Positions 1-6,825 of a DNA stretch of 9,916 bases are shown piece after piece. The translations under genes were made by a program, and so were the position numbers. This DNA comes from Rhodospirillaceae bacterium (lineage in GTDB: Bacteria; Pseudomonadota; Alphaproteobacteria; UBA7985). Under the pieces are notes generated by a model. That model saw nothing but the letters and a program-made list of their open reading frames with translations, ran no database searches and had not been told where the DNA came from. Location: assembly GCA_002700865.1 (NCBI GenBank), contig PAFB01000037.1, positions 1-9,916 on the forward strand, read 5' to 3'. Every line of letters begins with the position of its first letter. Position 1 is the stretch's first letter.

Positions 1-845
1 GCGCATCTCTTTGCGATGACCGTCAAACGTCTCGCACAGCGGTCCCTCGCACGAGGGTGGATGAGCTGGCACTCAGAGTATGCGCGCAACAAGCTCGTCA
101 AAGGCAAAGCGCTGGCGCGATTGCGGAACTGCAACCCGGCCTCAATCCACGCTTCACCCACGCCGGACTGACGCCGACGTGGATTAACGTGGTCGATCCA
201 CAGGCCTGGACCCAGCACCTCTCGCAGGCCTTCATCACCCGTGGCGGCACGTTTGAAACCTTGGCCGTGCAGTCGGTCGCCGCAGACAGCAGCAGTACAG
301 CCGCCACGCTGCAAACCGATCAGGGACCGCGTAAGGCGGACTACGTGGTGATCGCGGCAGGCGCTTTCTCCCACCACCTTTCGCGCCGCCTCGGGGAGCC
401 GGTGCCACTGGAGACCGAGCGCGGCTATAACACCACCCTGCCCGCGGGCGCTTTTGACCTGCGCCTGCATCTGACCTTCAGCGGGCATGGCTTCGTCGTT
501 ACCCCCAATAACGACGGCGTGCGGGTTGGTGGAGCGGTGGAGCTGGGCGGATTGGACCTACCACCCAATTATCGCCGATCCGACATCCTGCTGGAAAAAG
601 CTGCCCGGTTCATGCCCGGGTTGAAGACCGAGGGCGGTCGTCGCTGGATGGGGTTTCGGCCCTCTCTGCCGGACAGTCTGCCCCTGATTGACCGCTCGGC
701 ACGGGCACGGCGGGTGATCTATGCCTTTGGCCACGGTCACTGCGGCCTCACTCAGGCCGCTGGAACCGCTCAGCTGGTCGCTGAACTGATCACGGACACC
801 GCACCAACCATCGACCTTGCGCCTTTCCGCCTGAGCCGGTTTTAG
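1..845 (+). CDS. FAD-dependent amino-acid/amine oxidoreductase, DadA-like (3' part only)
   Basis: This is the C-terminal part of a DAO-superfamily flavoenzyme of the D-amino acid dehydrogenase type; the N-terminal FAD-binding GxGxxG half lies beyond the left edge. Such enzymes oxidise D-amino acids or secondary amines and pass electrons to the respiratory chain. From about base 110 the family pattern is clear: an AELQPGL segment, a VVIAAGAFS stretch, and near the end GFRPSLPDSLPLI and YAFGHGHCGLTQA, the signature that closes over the flavin in DadA-like proteins. The protein ends in PFRLSRF, also typical. The matching frame stays open to the left edge, with a GTG at 57 that is unlikely to be the true start because a full member has over 400 residues. 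The first ~100 bases do not read convincingly in this frame (see findings). Substrate unknown; an amine or proline-type substrate would fit the minus-strand neighbours, but that is inference. Confidence 0.85.
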   Translation, partial: ASLCDDRQTSRTAVPRTRVDELALRVCAQQARQRQSAGAIAELQPGLNPRFTHAGLTPTWINVVDPQAWTQHLSQAFITRGGTFETLAVQSVAADSSSTAATLQTDQGPRKADYVVIAAGAFSHHLSRRLGEPVPLETERGYNTTLPAGAFDLRLHLTFSGHGFVVTPNNDGVRVGGAVELGGLDLPPNYRRSDILLEKAARFMPGLKTEGGRRWMGFRPSLPDSLPLIDRSARARRVIYAFGHGHCGLTQAAGTAQLVAELITDTAPTIDLAPFRLSRF

Positions 846-954
846 GCGGCTTGAGCCGGCTTGAGGCCTTGGTCGGGCGCTCACCAATGGCGGGCTGATC
901 TATCGCGACACCTTGTCGGGCTGGCCTCCTGCATTGGTGACCTATGTCAAGGGG

Positions 955-2493
955 ATGAACACGCCAGCTTTGCCGTCTCGACTCGTCCTGATCATGGGCG
1001 ATCAGCTTTCACCCGGGCTCTCATCGCTTCGCGCAGCAGATCGGGAGCGAGATCGCGTGCTGATGGTCGAGGTGATGGAGGAGACGACTTACGTTCCGCA
1101 TCATCAGAAAAAGATTGCCTTCATCCTCGCCAGCATGCGCCACTTTTCCCAGCGCCTGCGCGATGAAGGGTGGCAGGTGGATTACGTTGCCCTCGACGAC
1201 CCCGATAATACCGGTTCATTCACCGGCGAAGTCAAACGCGCGCTGCACCGGACCAGCGCTGCAAAAGTACTCGTCACCCACCCCAGCGAATGGCGGGTTT
1301 TGGAGGCGGTAAAAGGCTGGTCAGAGGCCTTGACCTGCGAAGTGGAACTTCTGCCGGATGATCGCTTTATCTGTGATGCCCAGACCTTTGAAGCGTGGGC
1401 GCAGGGACGCAAGCAAATGCGGATGGAGTACTTTTACCGCGATATGCGCCGCAAGACCGGGCTGCTCATGCGCGGTGATGAACCCGAGGGCGGCAAATGG
1501 AACTATGACGCGGAGAACCGTAAACCAGCAGGCGCCGACTTGTTCATGCCGCCGCCATACCGCGTTGAACCCGACGCAACGACTCAAGCAGTTCTGGACC
1601 TGGTTCAGACCCGCTTTGGGGATCATTTCGGAGACCTGCACCCCTTTTGGTTTGGCACCACTCACGCGCACGCCGAAGCAGCGGTTGACCGCTTTATCGA
1701 GCATGCTTTACCGCTGTTCGGTGACTATCAGGATGCCATGGTTCAGGGTGAGAAGTTCCTCTATCACTCGCTGATCGGGCTGTACCTCAACATCGGTCTG
1801 TTGGACCCGCTTGCGGTCTGTCGGCGCGTAGAAGATGCCTACCATCGAGGGCATGCACCGCTGAACGCAGTCGAAGGCTTTATTCGGCAGATCATCGGCT
1901 GGCGCGAGTTTGTGCGGGGCATTTATTGGGCCAAGATGCCCGACTACGTGCAAGCCAACCACTTTGACACCCACCGCCCTTTGCCTGATTTTTATTGGAC
2001 AGGCGAGACCGATATGGCCTGCATGCGCGCGGCCATCACCCAGACACGCGAAGACGCTTACGCCCATCATATCCAACGCCTCATGGTCACAGGGAACTTT
2101 GCCCTGCTCGCAGGACTTAACCCGCACGAGGTCCATCGGTGGTACCTCGTGGTATATGCCGATGCCTTTGAGTGGGTCGAAGTGCCAAACACCATCGGCA
2201 TGACCCTGTTTGCTGATGGCGGCGTGCTGGGCTCAAAACCCTATGCGGCCAGCGGCAACTATATCAATCGCATGTCGGACTACTGCAAATCCTGCCGGTA
2301 CCAGGTCAAGCTTAAGACCGGCGAGGACGCCTGTCCCTTTAATGCGCTTTATTGGCACTTTCTGGACCGCAACCGAGCGCAGCTTGCGACCAACCCGCGT
2401 ATGGCGCAGATGTATCGCACGTGGGACCGGATGGACGCGCCTAAGCAAAGCGAAACACTCAGCTCGGCACAGACCTTTCTCGATCAGTTATAG
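955..2493 (+). CDS. phrB: (6-4) photolyase / cryptochrome of the FeS-BCP (CryPro) family
   Basis: Light-driven DNA repair flavoprotein of the deoxyribodipyrimidine-photolyase-related family, resembling Agrobacterium PhrB and Rhodobacter CryB. These bind FAD, a lumazine antenna (DMRL) and a [4Fe-4S] cluster; PhrB repairs (6-4) photoproducts. With ATG 955 the product has 512 residues, close to the 507 of PhrB. The N-terminus has the LVLIMGDQL antenna-domain start. The four cluster cysteines are present: C356 (in WTGETDMAC), C444, C447 and C460, with the same C-x2-C-x12-C spacing as PhrB. The active-site His pair is in AYAHHIQRL (H371, H372), and the tryptophans of the electron-transfer route are kept in FYWTGE and HRWYLVVYADAFEW. 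The frame is open upstream, so TTG 913 or GTG 937 are possible starts; ATG 955 is preferred by homology, although an AAGGGG run directly abuts it. CPD versus (6-4) specificity is inferred. It stands alone, 109 bp after the previous gene. Confidence 0.95.
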   Translation: MNTPALPSRLVLIMGDQLSPGLSSLRAADRERDRVLMVEVMEETTYVPHHQKKIAFILASMRHFSQRLRDEGWQVDYVALDDPDNTGSFTGEVKRALHRTSAAKVLVTHPSEWRVLEAVKGWSEALTCEVELLPDDRFICDAQTFEAWAQGRKQMRMEYFYRDMRRKTGLLMRGDEPEGGKWNYDAENRKPAGADLFMPPPYRVEPDATTQAVLDLVQTRFGDHFGDLHPFWFGTTHAHAEAAVDRFIEHALPLFGDYQDAMVQGEKFLYHSLIGLYLNIGLLDPLAVCRRVEDAYHRGHAPLNAVEGFIRQIIGWREFVRGIYWAKMPDYVQANHFDTHRPLPDFYWTGETDMACMRAAITQTREDAYAHHIQRLMVTGNFALLAGLNPHEVHRWYLVVYADAFEWVEVPNTIGMTLFADGGVLGSKPYAASGNYINRMSDYCKSCRYQVKLKTGEDACPFNALYWHFLDRNRAQLATNPRMAQMYRTWDRMDAPKQSETLSSAQTFLDQL

Positions 2494-2499
2494 CCGGTG

Positions 2500-2524
2500 G
2501 CTTGTGCCGGACTTGGGCACAGGC
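2500..2524 (+). terminator. Hairpin after the photolyase gene, possible terminator
   Basis: Starting 7 bases after the photolyase stop codon, GCTTGTGCC (2500-2508) can pair with GGCACAGGC (2516-2524) as a 9-bp stem containing one T-G wobble, around a 7-base loop. The position is right for a transcription terminator, but no clear T-run follows, only a mixed AT-rich stretch. It may be a weak intrinsic terminator or an mRNA 3'-end stabiliser. Confidence 0.45.
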
Positions 2525-2527
2525 TCG

Positions 2528-2582
2528 AGATTATGATTTCATATTGATGATCTTTGGTTTATTAATGCGGTAGGCTTAGAGG
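2528..2582 (+). promoter_or_regulatory. AT-rich promoter region of the sulfur operon
   Basis: The 143-bp gap before the YeeE/YedE gene holds a strikingly AT-rich stretch in otherwise GC-rich DNA, as expected for the promoter of the three-gene sulfur operon. TTGATG (2544-2549) could act as a -35 box, but no good -10 hexamer sits 16-18 bases downstream; TTTATTAAT (2558-2566) is the most AT-rich core. No convincing dyad for a BigR- or SqrR-type sulfide-responsive repressor was found. Boxes are not assigned with confidence. Confidence 0.35.
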
Positions 2583-2636
2583 ACAGGCGCGCACCCGCCG
2601 AAGGTTGCCGCGCACGACGAGACAGGAGACATCACA

Positions 2637-3068
2637 GTGCCAACCGAGTTTACCCCCCTTGCCTCGCTGATTGGCGGCGGCATGATTGGCTTATCCGCCA
2701 CCCTTCTGATGCTCACCATTGGCCGAACCGCCGGCGCGACAGGGATTTTGAGCGGCGTGCTCTTCCCTGCGAGCCGTGGTGAAGGCGCGTGGCGGCTGGC
2801 GATGATCCTCGGCATGATCGCCGCAGGACCAATCCTCGCCTTCATGTTTGGCGTCCGCCCCAATGTCGTCCCGGCAATCGGCCTGCCGCAGGTGGTTCTG
2901 GGCGGCTTTATCGTGGGCATTGGGGTATCGATGTCTAGTGGCTGTACCTCAGGCCACGGCATTTGCGGTCTGGCACGGTTTTCTCTGCGCTCTCTGGTCG
3001 CTGTCGTCACCTTTATGGGGGCGGGGTTTGCGACGGTGCTGTTTATCCGTCACGTGCTGGGGGCTTGA
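2637..3068 (+). CDS. YeeE/YedE family sulfur transporter, N-terminal half-type protein
   Basis: A 143-residue hydrophobic protein with about four membrane segments, of the YeeE/YedE (DUF395) family whose full-length members (TsuA) import thiosulfate. The family signature is seen in GCTSGHGICGLARFS, giving cysteines at 103 and 110; in the family such cysteines relay the sulfur substrate through the membrane. It is half the size of a full YeeE and is followed after 4 bases by a second half-size partner, the usual arrangement for split PmpA/PmpB-like pairs. The GTG start at 2637 is supported by AGGAG at 2624-2628, eight bases upstream. It is first in an operon ending with a persulfide dioxygenase, which points to reduced sulfur (sulfide, thiosulfate or persulfide) handling. 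The exact substrate and direction of transport are not known. Confidence 0.9.
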   Translation: MPTEFTPLASLIGGGMIGLSATLLMLTIGRTAGATGILSGVLFPASRGEGAWRLAMILGMIAAGPILAFMFGVRPNVVPAIGLPQVVLGGFIVGIGVSMSSGCTSGHGICGLARFSLRSLVAVVTFMGAGFATVLFIRHVLGA

Positions 3069-3072
3069 GACC

Positions 3073-3510
3073 ATGAAACTGACCGTTGTTGCCCTCATTG
3101 GCCTGCTGTTTGGCGCAGGCATTCTGATTTCCGGCATGGCCGATCCAAACAAGGTGATGAATTTCTTTGACATCCTCGGCACTTGGGACCCTAGTTTAGC
3201 ATTCGTAATGGGTGGGGCTTTGGTGGTGAACCTGATTGGGTACCAAGTCATGTTCCGTCAGCGTTCAAAGCCATTGATCGCGGAAACGTTTCACAAGACC
3301 GCTCCAACCATCATCGACGTCAACCTTGTGGGTGGCGCGATGTTGTTTGGCATAGGATGGGGGATCGCTGGCTTTTGCCCCGGCGCTGCCATTCCAACAC
3401 TGGGGTCCGGGGAAATCGCGCCGCTGATCTTCGTGACGGCCTTGGGGCTTGGTATGGTTGCCTTTCGCTTGATCAGGCCCGCGCTGCCAAGCCAGCCGCC
3501 TGTTGCCTGA
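3073..3510 (+). CDS. DUF6691 / YeeE-YedE family membrane protein, partner half
   Basis: A 145-residue inner-membrane protein, with about four hydrophobic segments, of the DUF6691 branch of the YeeE/YedE superfamily. It opens with a membrane helix, carries SGMADPNKVMNFFD (a motif typical of this branch) and ends with GIGWGIAGFCPGAA, whose Cys102 corresponds to the conserved transport cysteine of the family. ATG 3073 lies 4 bases after the stop of the preceding gene, with a G-rich run at 3058-3063 that may serve as ribosome binding site, so the two are probably translationally coupled and may form a heterodimer equivalent to one full-length transporter. The longer open frame beginning near 2848 lies entirely inside the upstream gene and is not real sequence of this protein. 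Transport of a reduced-sulfur species is inferred from family and operon. Confidence 0.9.
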   Translation: MKLTVVALIGLLFGAGILISGMADPNKVMNFFDILGTWDPSLAFVMGGALVVNLIGYQVMFRQRSKPLIAETFHKTAPTIIDVNLVGGAMLFGIGWGIAGFCPGAAIPTLGSGEIAPLIFVTALGLGMVAFRLIRPALPSQPPVA

Positions 3511-3573
3511 ACACCCAGCTGGCACTCAACAGAGCGACCCAGACACACCGCACGAAGGACTTAAGCAACGATC

Positions 3574-4482
3574 ATGGCTTCTGCATCCACACCCCCCGTC
3601 CCCAGCGCCTTTGCAAGCGACGTGCAACCCGATGTCACCGCCTTCTTTGACACCGTTTCCAGCACCATCAGCTACGTCGTCAAAGACCCCGACAGCGCCG
3701 CCTGTGCCGTGATCGACAGCGTGCTCGATCTGGACTATGCCGCAGGCCGCCTTGGCTACCACAGCGCTGACGCGATCATCGCGCATATTCGCGAGCATGA
3801 CCTGAACCTCGAATGGATCATCGAAACCCACGTCCACGCCGACCACCTCTCCGCCGCGCCCTATATTCAGGACAAACTCGGCGGCCTGCTCGGCATTGGC
3901 GATCAGATTACGGTGGTGCAGGAAACCTTTGGCAAAATCTTCAACGAAGGCACCCAGTTCCAGCGGGACGGCAGCCAGTTCGACCGGCTGTTTGCCGAAG
4001 GCGATCACTATCAAATCGGATCAATGACGGCGCAGGTCCTCCACACGCCCGGTCATACCCCTGCTTGTAACGTCCACCTGATTGGTGATGCTGCCTTTGT
4101 CGGGGATACGCTGTTTATGCCCGACGGCGGCAGCGCTCGCTGCGATTTTCCCGGCGGGTCGGCTGAGCAGCTGTATGACTCCATCCAACGCATCCTCGCC
4201 CTGCCCAACGAAACCCGGCTGTTCATGTGCCACGACTACGGTCCGGGCGGGCGCGAGATATCGTGGGAGACTACGGTGCGCGACGAGAAGAACGAGAACA
4301 TCCACGTCGGCAACGGTAAGACCAAGGCCGAATTCGTCGCTTTCCGCAAAACCAGAGACGCACAACTGGCCATGCCAAAGCTTATCGTGCCCGCTCTGCA
4401 AGTGAATATGAAAGCCGGTAGCCTCCCCGAAGCCGAAGACGGCGGCAAGGCTTACTTCAAGGTGCCGATCAACCTGCTTTAG
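3574..4482 (+). CDS. Persulfide dioxygenase-like MBL-fold protein (ETHE1/Blh type)
   Basis: A 302-residue metallo-beta-lactamase-fold enzyme of the ETHE1/Blh group, cytoplasmic non-heme iron dioxygenases that convert glutathione persulfide to sulfite and glutathione. Motif I is THVHADH (H86, H88, D90, H91). HTPGHT gives H161, FVGDTLF gives D178 and FMCHDYGPGG gives H220. ETHE1 enzymes use two His plus Asp for one iron, and the extra residues follow the fold. The segment SARCDFPGGSAEQLYDSI is typical of the Blh-type persulfide dioxygenases near BigR-like regulators, and the roughly 45-residue C-terminal extension also matches that branch (human ETHE1 is about 254 residues). A Shine-Dalgarno AAGGA lies at 3555-3559, rather far (14 bases) from the ATG. 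It follows the YeeE/DUF6691 pair by 63 bases, consistent with imported or internal sulfane sulfur being oxidised. No rhodanese domain is fused. Its stop overlaps the stop of the convergent TetR gene. Confidence 0.92.
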   Translation: MASASTPPVPSAFASDVQPDVTAFFDTVSSTISYVVKDPDSAACAVIDSVLDLDYAAGRLGYHSADAIIAHIREHDLNLEWIIETHVHADHLSAAPYIQDKLGGLLGIGDQITVVQETFGKIFNEGTQFQRDGSQFDRLFAEGDHYQIGSMTAQVLHTPGHTPACNVHLIGDAAFVGDTLFMPDGGSARCDFPGGSAEQLYDSIQRILALPNETRLFMCHDYGPGGREISWETTVRDEKNENIHVGNGKTKAEFVAFRKTRDAQLAMPKLIVPALQVNMKAGSLPEAEDGGKAYFKVPINLL

Positions 4483-5216
4483 CGCTGGCCTGCTGTCACT
4501 TGGGTCGAACCTTGGGATGGTGCCTTTATCAGTTCAGCCACAAACCGGTCGATCACAGCCTCCTGTGCCGGCTGTCCGGTAAAGCCTTGCAGGTACCCCC
4601 TCACCCGCGCCGCGCGTTCGCGCATGGGCTCGGTCACTTCCAGCGCGTGATAGCCCAGTTGCATAAAGTATAGGATGCGTGCGCGGACATCGGCGTCTTC
4701 GGCACTGTAGCCGTGGCGGGCGAACATCTGCGTGACAGCGGCCAGACGCAAACTGTCGGCTTCGTCGATCCGAGCCCGTACGTCAGCCTCCCGCCGAGAC
4801 CACTCACGCACCGCAAAATCCAAGCCCTGATCAAAGACATCTGCGCGCCCAAAGCAGCGGAAGAAGTTACAGACGGCGGCGCAGATTGTCTCAGTTGGTT
4901 TGGCGCAGTAGGTCAGGATCGATTGCGTATTGCGCAGTTCCCAGTCAGCCAACAGCGCTTCAAGCAAATGCTGACGCGATTTGAAATAGCCGTAGAAACT
5001 TGACCGTGACACCCCTAACCGCGTCGCCAGCGCCAGTACCTTGACCTCGCCAACGCCATGGTGAACCAGCGTATCCCGCGCGAGTAACAGCCAGTCTTCA
5101 CGCGTTACTTTGACGTGGCCGACCAAAGGGTCCTTGCTTGGGTCATCCCGATGCAGCAACAGCCGCGACGACGTGCGGGTTGGTGAGGGCGATGATGGTG
5201 GTGAGGAAATGGCCAT
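4479..5216 (-). CDS. TetR/AcrR family transcriptional regulator
   Basis: A 245-residue one-component repressor-type regulator. After a low-complexity Ser/Pro/Thr-rich N-terminus (residues 1-30) comes the TetR DNA-binding domain: a first helix around TREDWLLLARDTLVHHG and a helix-turn-helix around residues 58-80 with LATRLGVSRSSFYGYFKSR, where SRSSFYGYF is the classic recognition helix. The rest is an all-helical ligand-binding domain. ATG 5216 is chosen because GGAG lies 9 bases upstream and because it begins 16 bp after the MttB-like gene's stop; the open frame extends further upstream only inside that gene. A start nearer the HTH domain cannot be ruled out. As last gene of the amine operon it probably senses the amine or a product and controls the promoter near 9270-9310, where operator-like palindromes sit. 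It ends tail to tail with the persulfide dioxygenase gene. Confidence 0.92.
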   Translation of the reverse strand: MAISSPPSSPSPTRTSSRLLLHRDDPSKDPLVGHVKVTREDWLLLARDTLVHHGVGEVKVLALATRLGVSRSSFYGYFKSRQHLLEALLADWELRNTQSILTYCAKPTETICAAVCNFFRCFGRADVFDQGLDFAVREWSRREADVRARIDEADSLRLAAVTQMFARHGYSAEDADVRARILYFMQLGYHALEVTEPMRERAARVRGYLQGFTGQPAQEAVIDRFVAELIKAPSQGSTQVTAGQR

Positions 5217-5232
5217 AAACCCGGGCTCCGCT

Positions 5233-6825
5233 TCAGCTTTCCGGCGGCGCACCGCCTGCGGCTGTGCGCCGGTCGATAAACGCCTGCAGCGCCTCGACCC
5301 TGCCGCCATCGACCGCGGGGCCTTGGGCGTTCTTGACGATGTTCTGCCATACAGCCGTTGCCCGCTGGTTGGCGTCAACACTGCCGCGCTCGGTCCACGT
5401 GCCAAAGTTGGCGTAGTCGTGGACGATGGGTTGGTAGAATTCCGTGTTGTAGCGCGCCATGGTCTGAGAGGTGGCGAAGAAATGGCCCTGCGGCTCAACC
5501 TCCATAATGGCATTGGCGTAGCCAATCTCGTCGGGTCCGGCTTGGGCACCGGCGCAGAGCTCAGCGATCATGTTCAGCACTTCGACATCAGTGACCAGCT
5601 TCTCAAACGATACCGTCAGCCCGCCCTCGATCCAGCCCGCCGCATGGATCACCACGCTCGCACCAGCCATCAGGCAACCCCACAGGCCCATCTGGTTCTC
5701 GTTTGCCGCCTGCACATCATTCAGGTTCGACGCCGAACCCGCCGCCGACCGCCATGGAAGGCCGATATGCCGCGCCAACTGTCCCGCCGCGAGCGAGGCT
5801 TGAAAGTGCGCCGGGGTGCCAAAGGCGGGGGCGCCTGATTTGATATCGACGTTGGAGGTAAACGTGCCATAGCACACGGGCGCGCCGGGGTTGGTAAGCT
5901 GAGTCAGAACAATCGCCGCCAGTGCTTCGGCGTGGCTCAGGGTGATCGATCCGGCCACGGTAATCGGCGCCATCGCTCCCATGAGCGTAAACGGCGTCAC
6001 AATCGACATTTGTCCATGTTTGGCAAAGTCGATCAGGCCCTGTGCCATCGGAATATCGAGGGTACGGGGGGAGTTGGTATTGATGATGGTGTAGCAGTGC
6101 GGCGCTGCCTGAAAATCGGCATCGCTCAACCCCCGGAAATCACGGATCATCTCAAAGCAGTCCATCACCTGTGGCGTTCCCCGCGAGAAGATGAAGGGGA
6201 ACTTGTCGGTGTGGGTCATTTGGGCGTGGGTGGTGAAAAAATGCCGAACGTTATTGGCGACGTCCTGTGGCTCGACTTGGGGCGAGATCATTTGCAGGAC
6301 GTCGAAATGATGGGTCAGCTTCAAATAGTCCACGTAGTCCCGCGCGGACCCGGCGCGCCGTCCTTTGACCAGATCGGTGGCATAGGGCGCACCAGCACCG
6401 GCCTGAAACACCAGTGATCCCAATTCCAGCACAAAATCACGCGGTCGAGCGCCGGCCCGGCAAGTGATCGACTTGGGCGCTGATGCGAGGGCGGCCGTCA
6501 CCATCTCCCGGCCGATGTGGACCATCTGCGTGCTTTCATCGACCCGCGCCCCTCCGGCGGCGAAAATCTTTCGCGCTTCGGGCAGCAGCACTTTCATCCC
6601 CATCTCTTCGAGCATGCGCAGTGCAGTGTCGTGCATGTCGTTGATCTGATCAGCCGAGAACACGTCCATTGTAGGGAACGGGTTTCTCAGCTGGCGATAA
6701 TTGACATCCCGCTCAACTGGCTGGCCCACGTCAGAGCCGGGACGGTTGCCACGACGGCGCCGCGTTGTGCGCCGCTCATCGCCCGCCGGTGCTGTGCTGC
6801 TGGCGGGTATGGGCGCGCGGCTCAT
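5233..6825 (-). CDS. MttB-superfamily (trimethylamine methyltransferase family) protein, non-pyrrolysine
   Basis: A 530-residue protein of the trimethylamine:corrinoid methyltransferase (MttB) superfamily, TIM-barrel enzymes that move a methyl group from a methylated amine to a corrinoid protein. Family features include SADQINDMHDTALRMLEEMG near residues 58-77, MSIVTPFTLMGAMAPITVAG around 273-292, and SNLNDVQAANENQ around 366-378, which from memory of the family corresponds to the stretch that carries pyrrolysine in true archaeal MttB. Here it is read through with no amber codon, so this belongs to the non-Pyl branch, whose characterised members include the glycine betaine methyltransferase MtgB. 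The first 35 residues are Arg/Ser-rich and look disordered. ATG 6825 overlaps the upstream flavoprotein's TGA as ATGA, indicating translational coupling. The TetR gene follows after 16 bp. Substrate unknown; a quaternary or tertiary amine such as a betaine is inferred. Confidence 0.92.
   Translation of the reverse strand: MSRAPIPASSTAPAGDERRTTRRRRGNRPGSDVGQPVERDVNYRQLRNPFPTMDVFSADQINDMHDTALRMLEEMGMKVLLPEARKIFAAGGARVDESTQMVHIGREMVTAALASAPKSITCRAGARPRDFVLELGSLVFQAGAGAPYATDLVKGRRAGSARDYVDYLKLTHHFDVLQMISPQVEPQDVANNVRHFFTTHAQMTHTDKFPFIFSRGTPQVMDCFEMIRDFRGLSDADFQAAPHCYTIINTNSPRTLDIPMAQGLIDFAKHGQMSIVTPFTLMGAMAPITVAGSITLSHAEALAAIVLTQLTNPGAPVCYGTFTSNVDIKSGAPAFGTPAHFQASLAAGQLARHIGLPWRSAAGSASNLNDVQAANENQMGLWGCLMAGASVVIHAAGWIEGGLTVSFEKLVTDVEVLNMIAELCAGAQAGPDEIGYANAIMEVEPQGHFFATSQTMARYNTEFYQPIVHDYANFGTWTERGSVDANQRATAVWQNIVKNAQGPAVDGGRVEALQAFIDRRTAAGGAPPES

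Noticed and set aside
2528..2582. BigR or SqrR operator in the AT-rich gap before the sulfur operon.
   Set aside because: No clear inverted repeat matching those regulators was found; only general AT-richness is seen.
2848..3072. Extension of the DUF6691 protein upstream to 2848.
   Set aside because: The extension lies in the wrong frame inside the YeeE/YedE gene and reads as implausible protein; ATG 3073 gives the usual family length.
5110..5838. Long open frame on the plus strand, opposite the TetR/MttB junction.
   Set aside because: It is antisense to two well-recognised genes, has no recognisable motif or ribosome binding site, and is explained by the GC-rich codon structure of the opposite strand.
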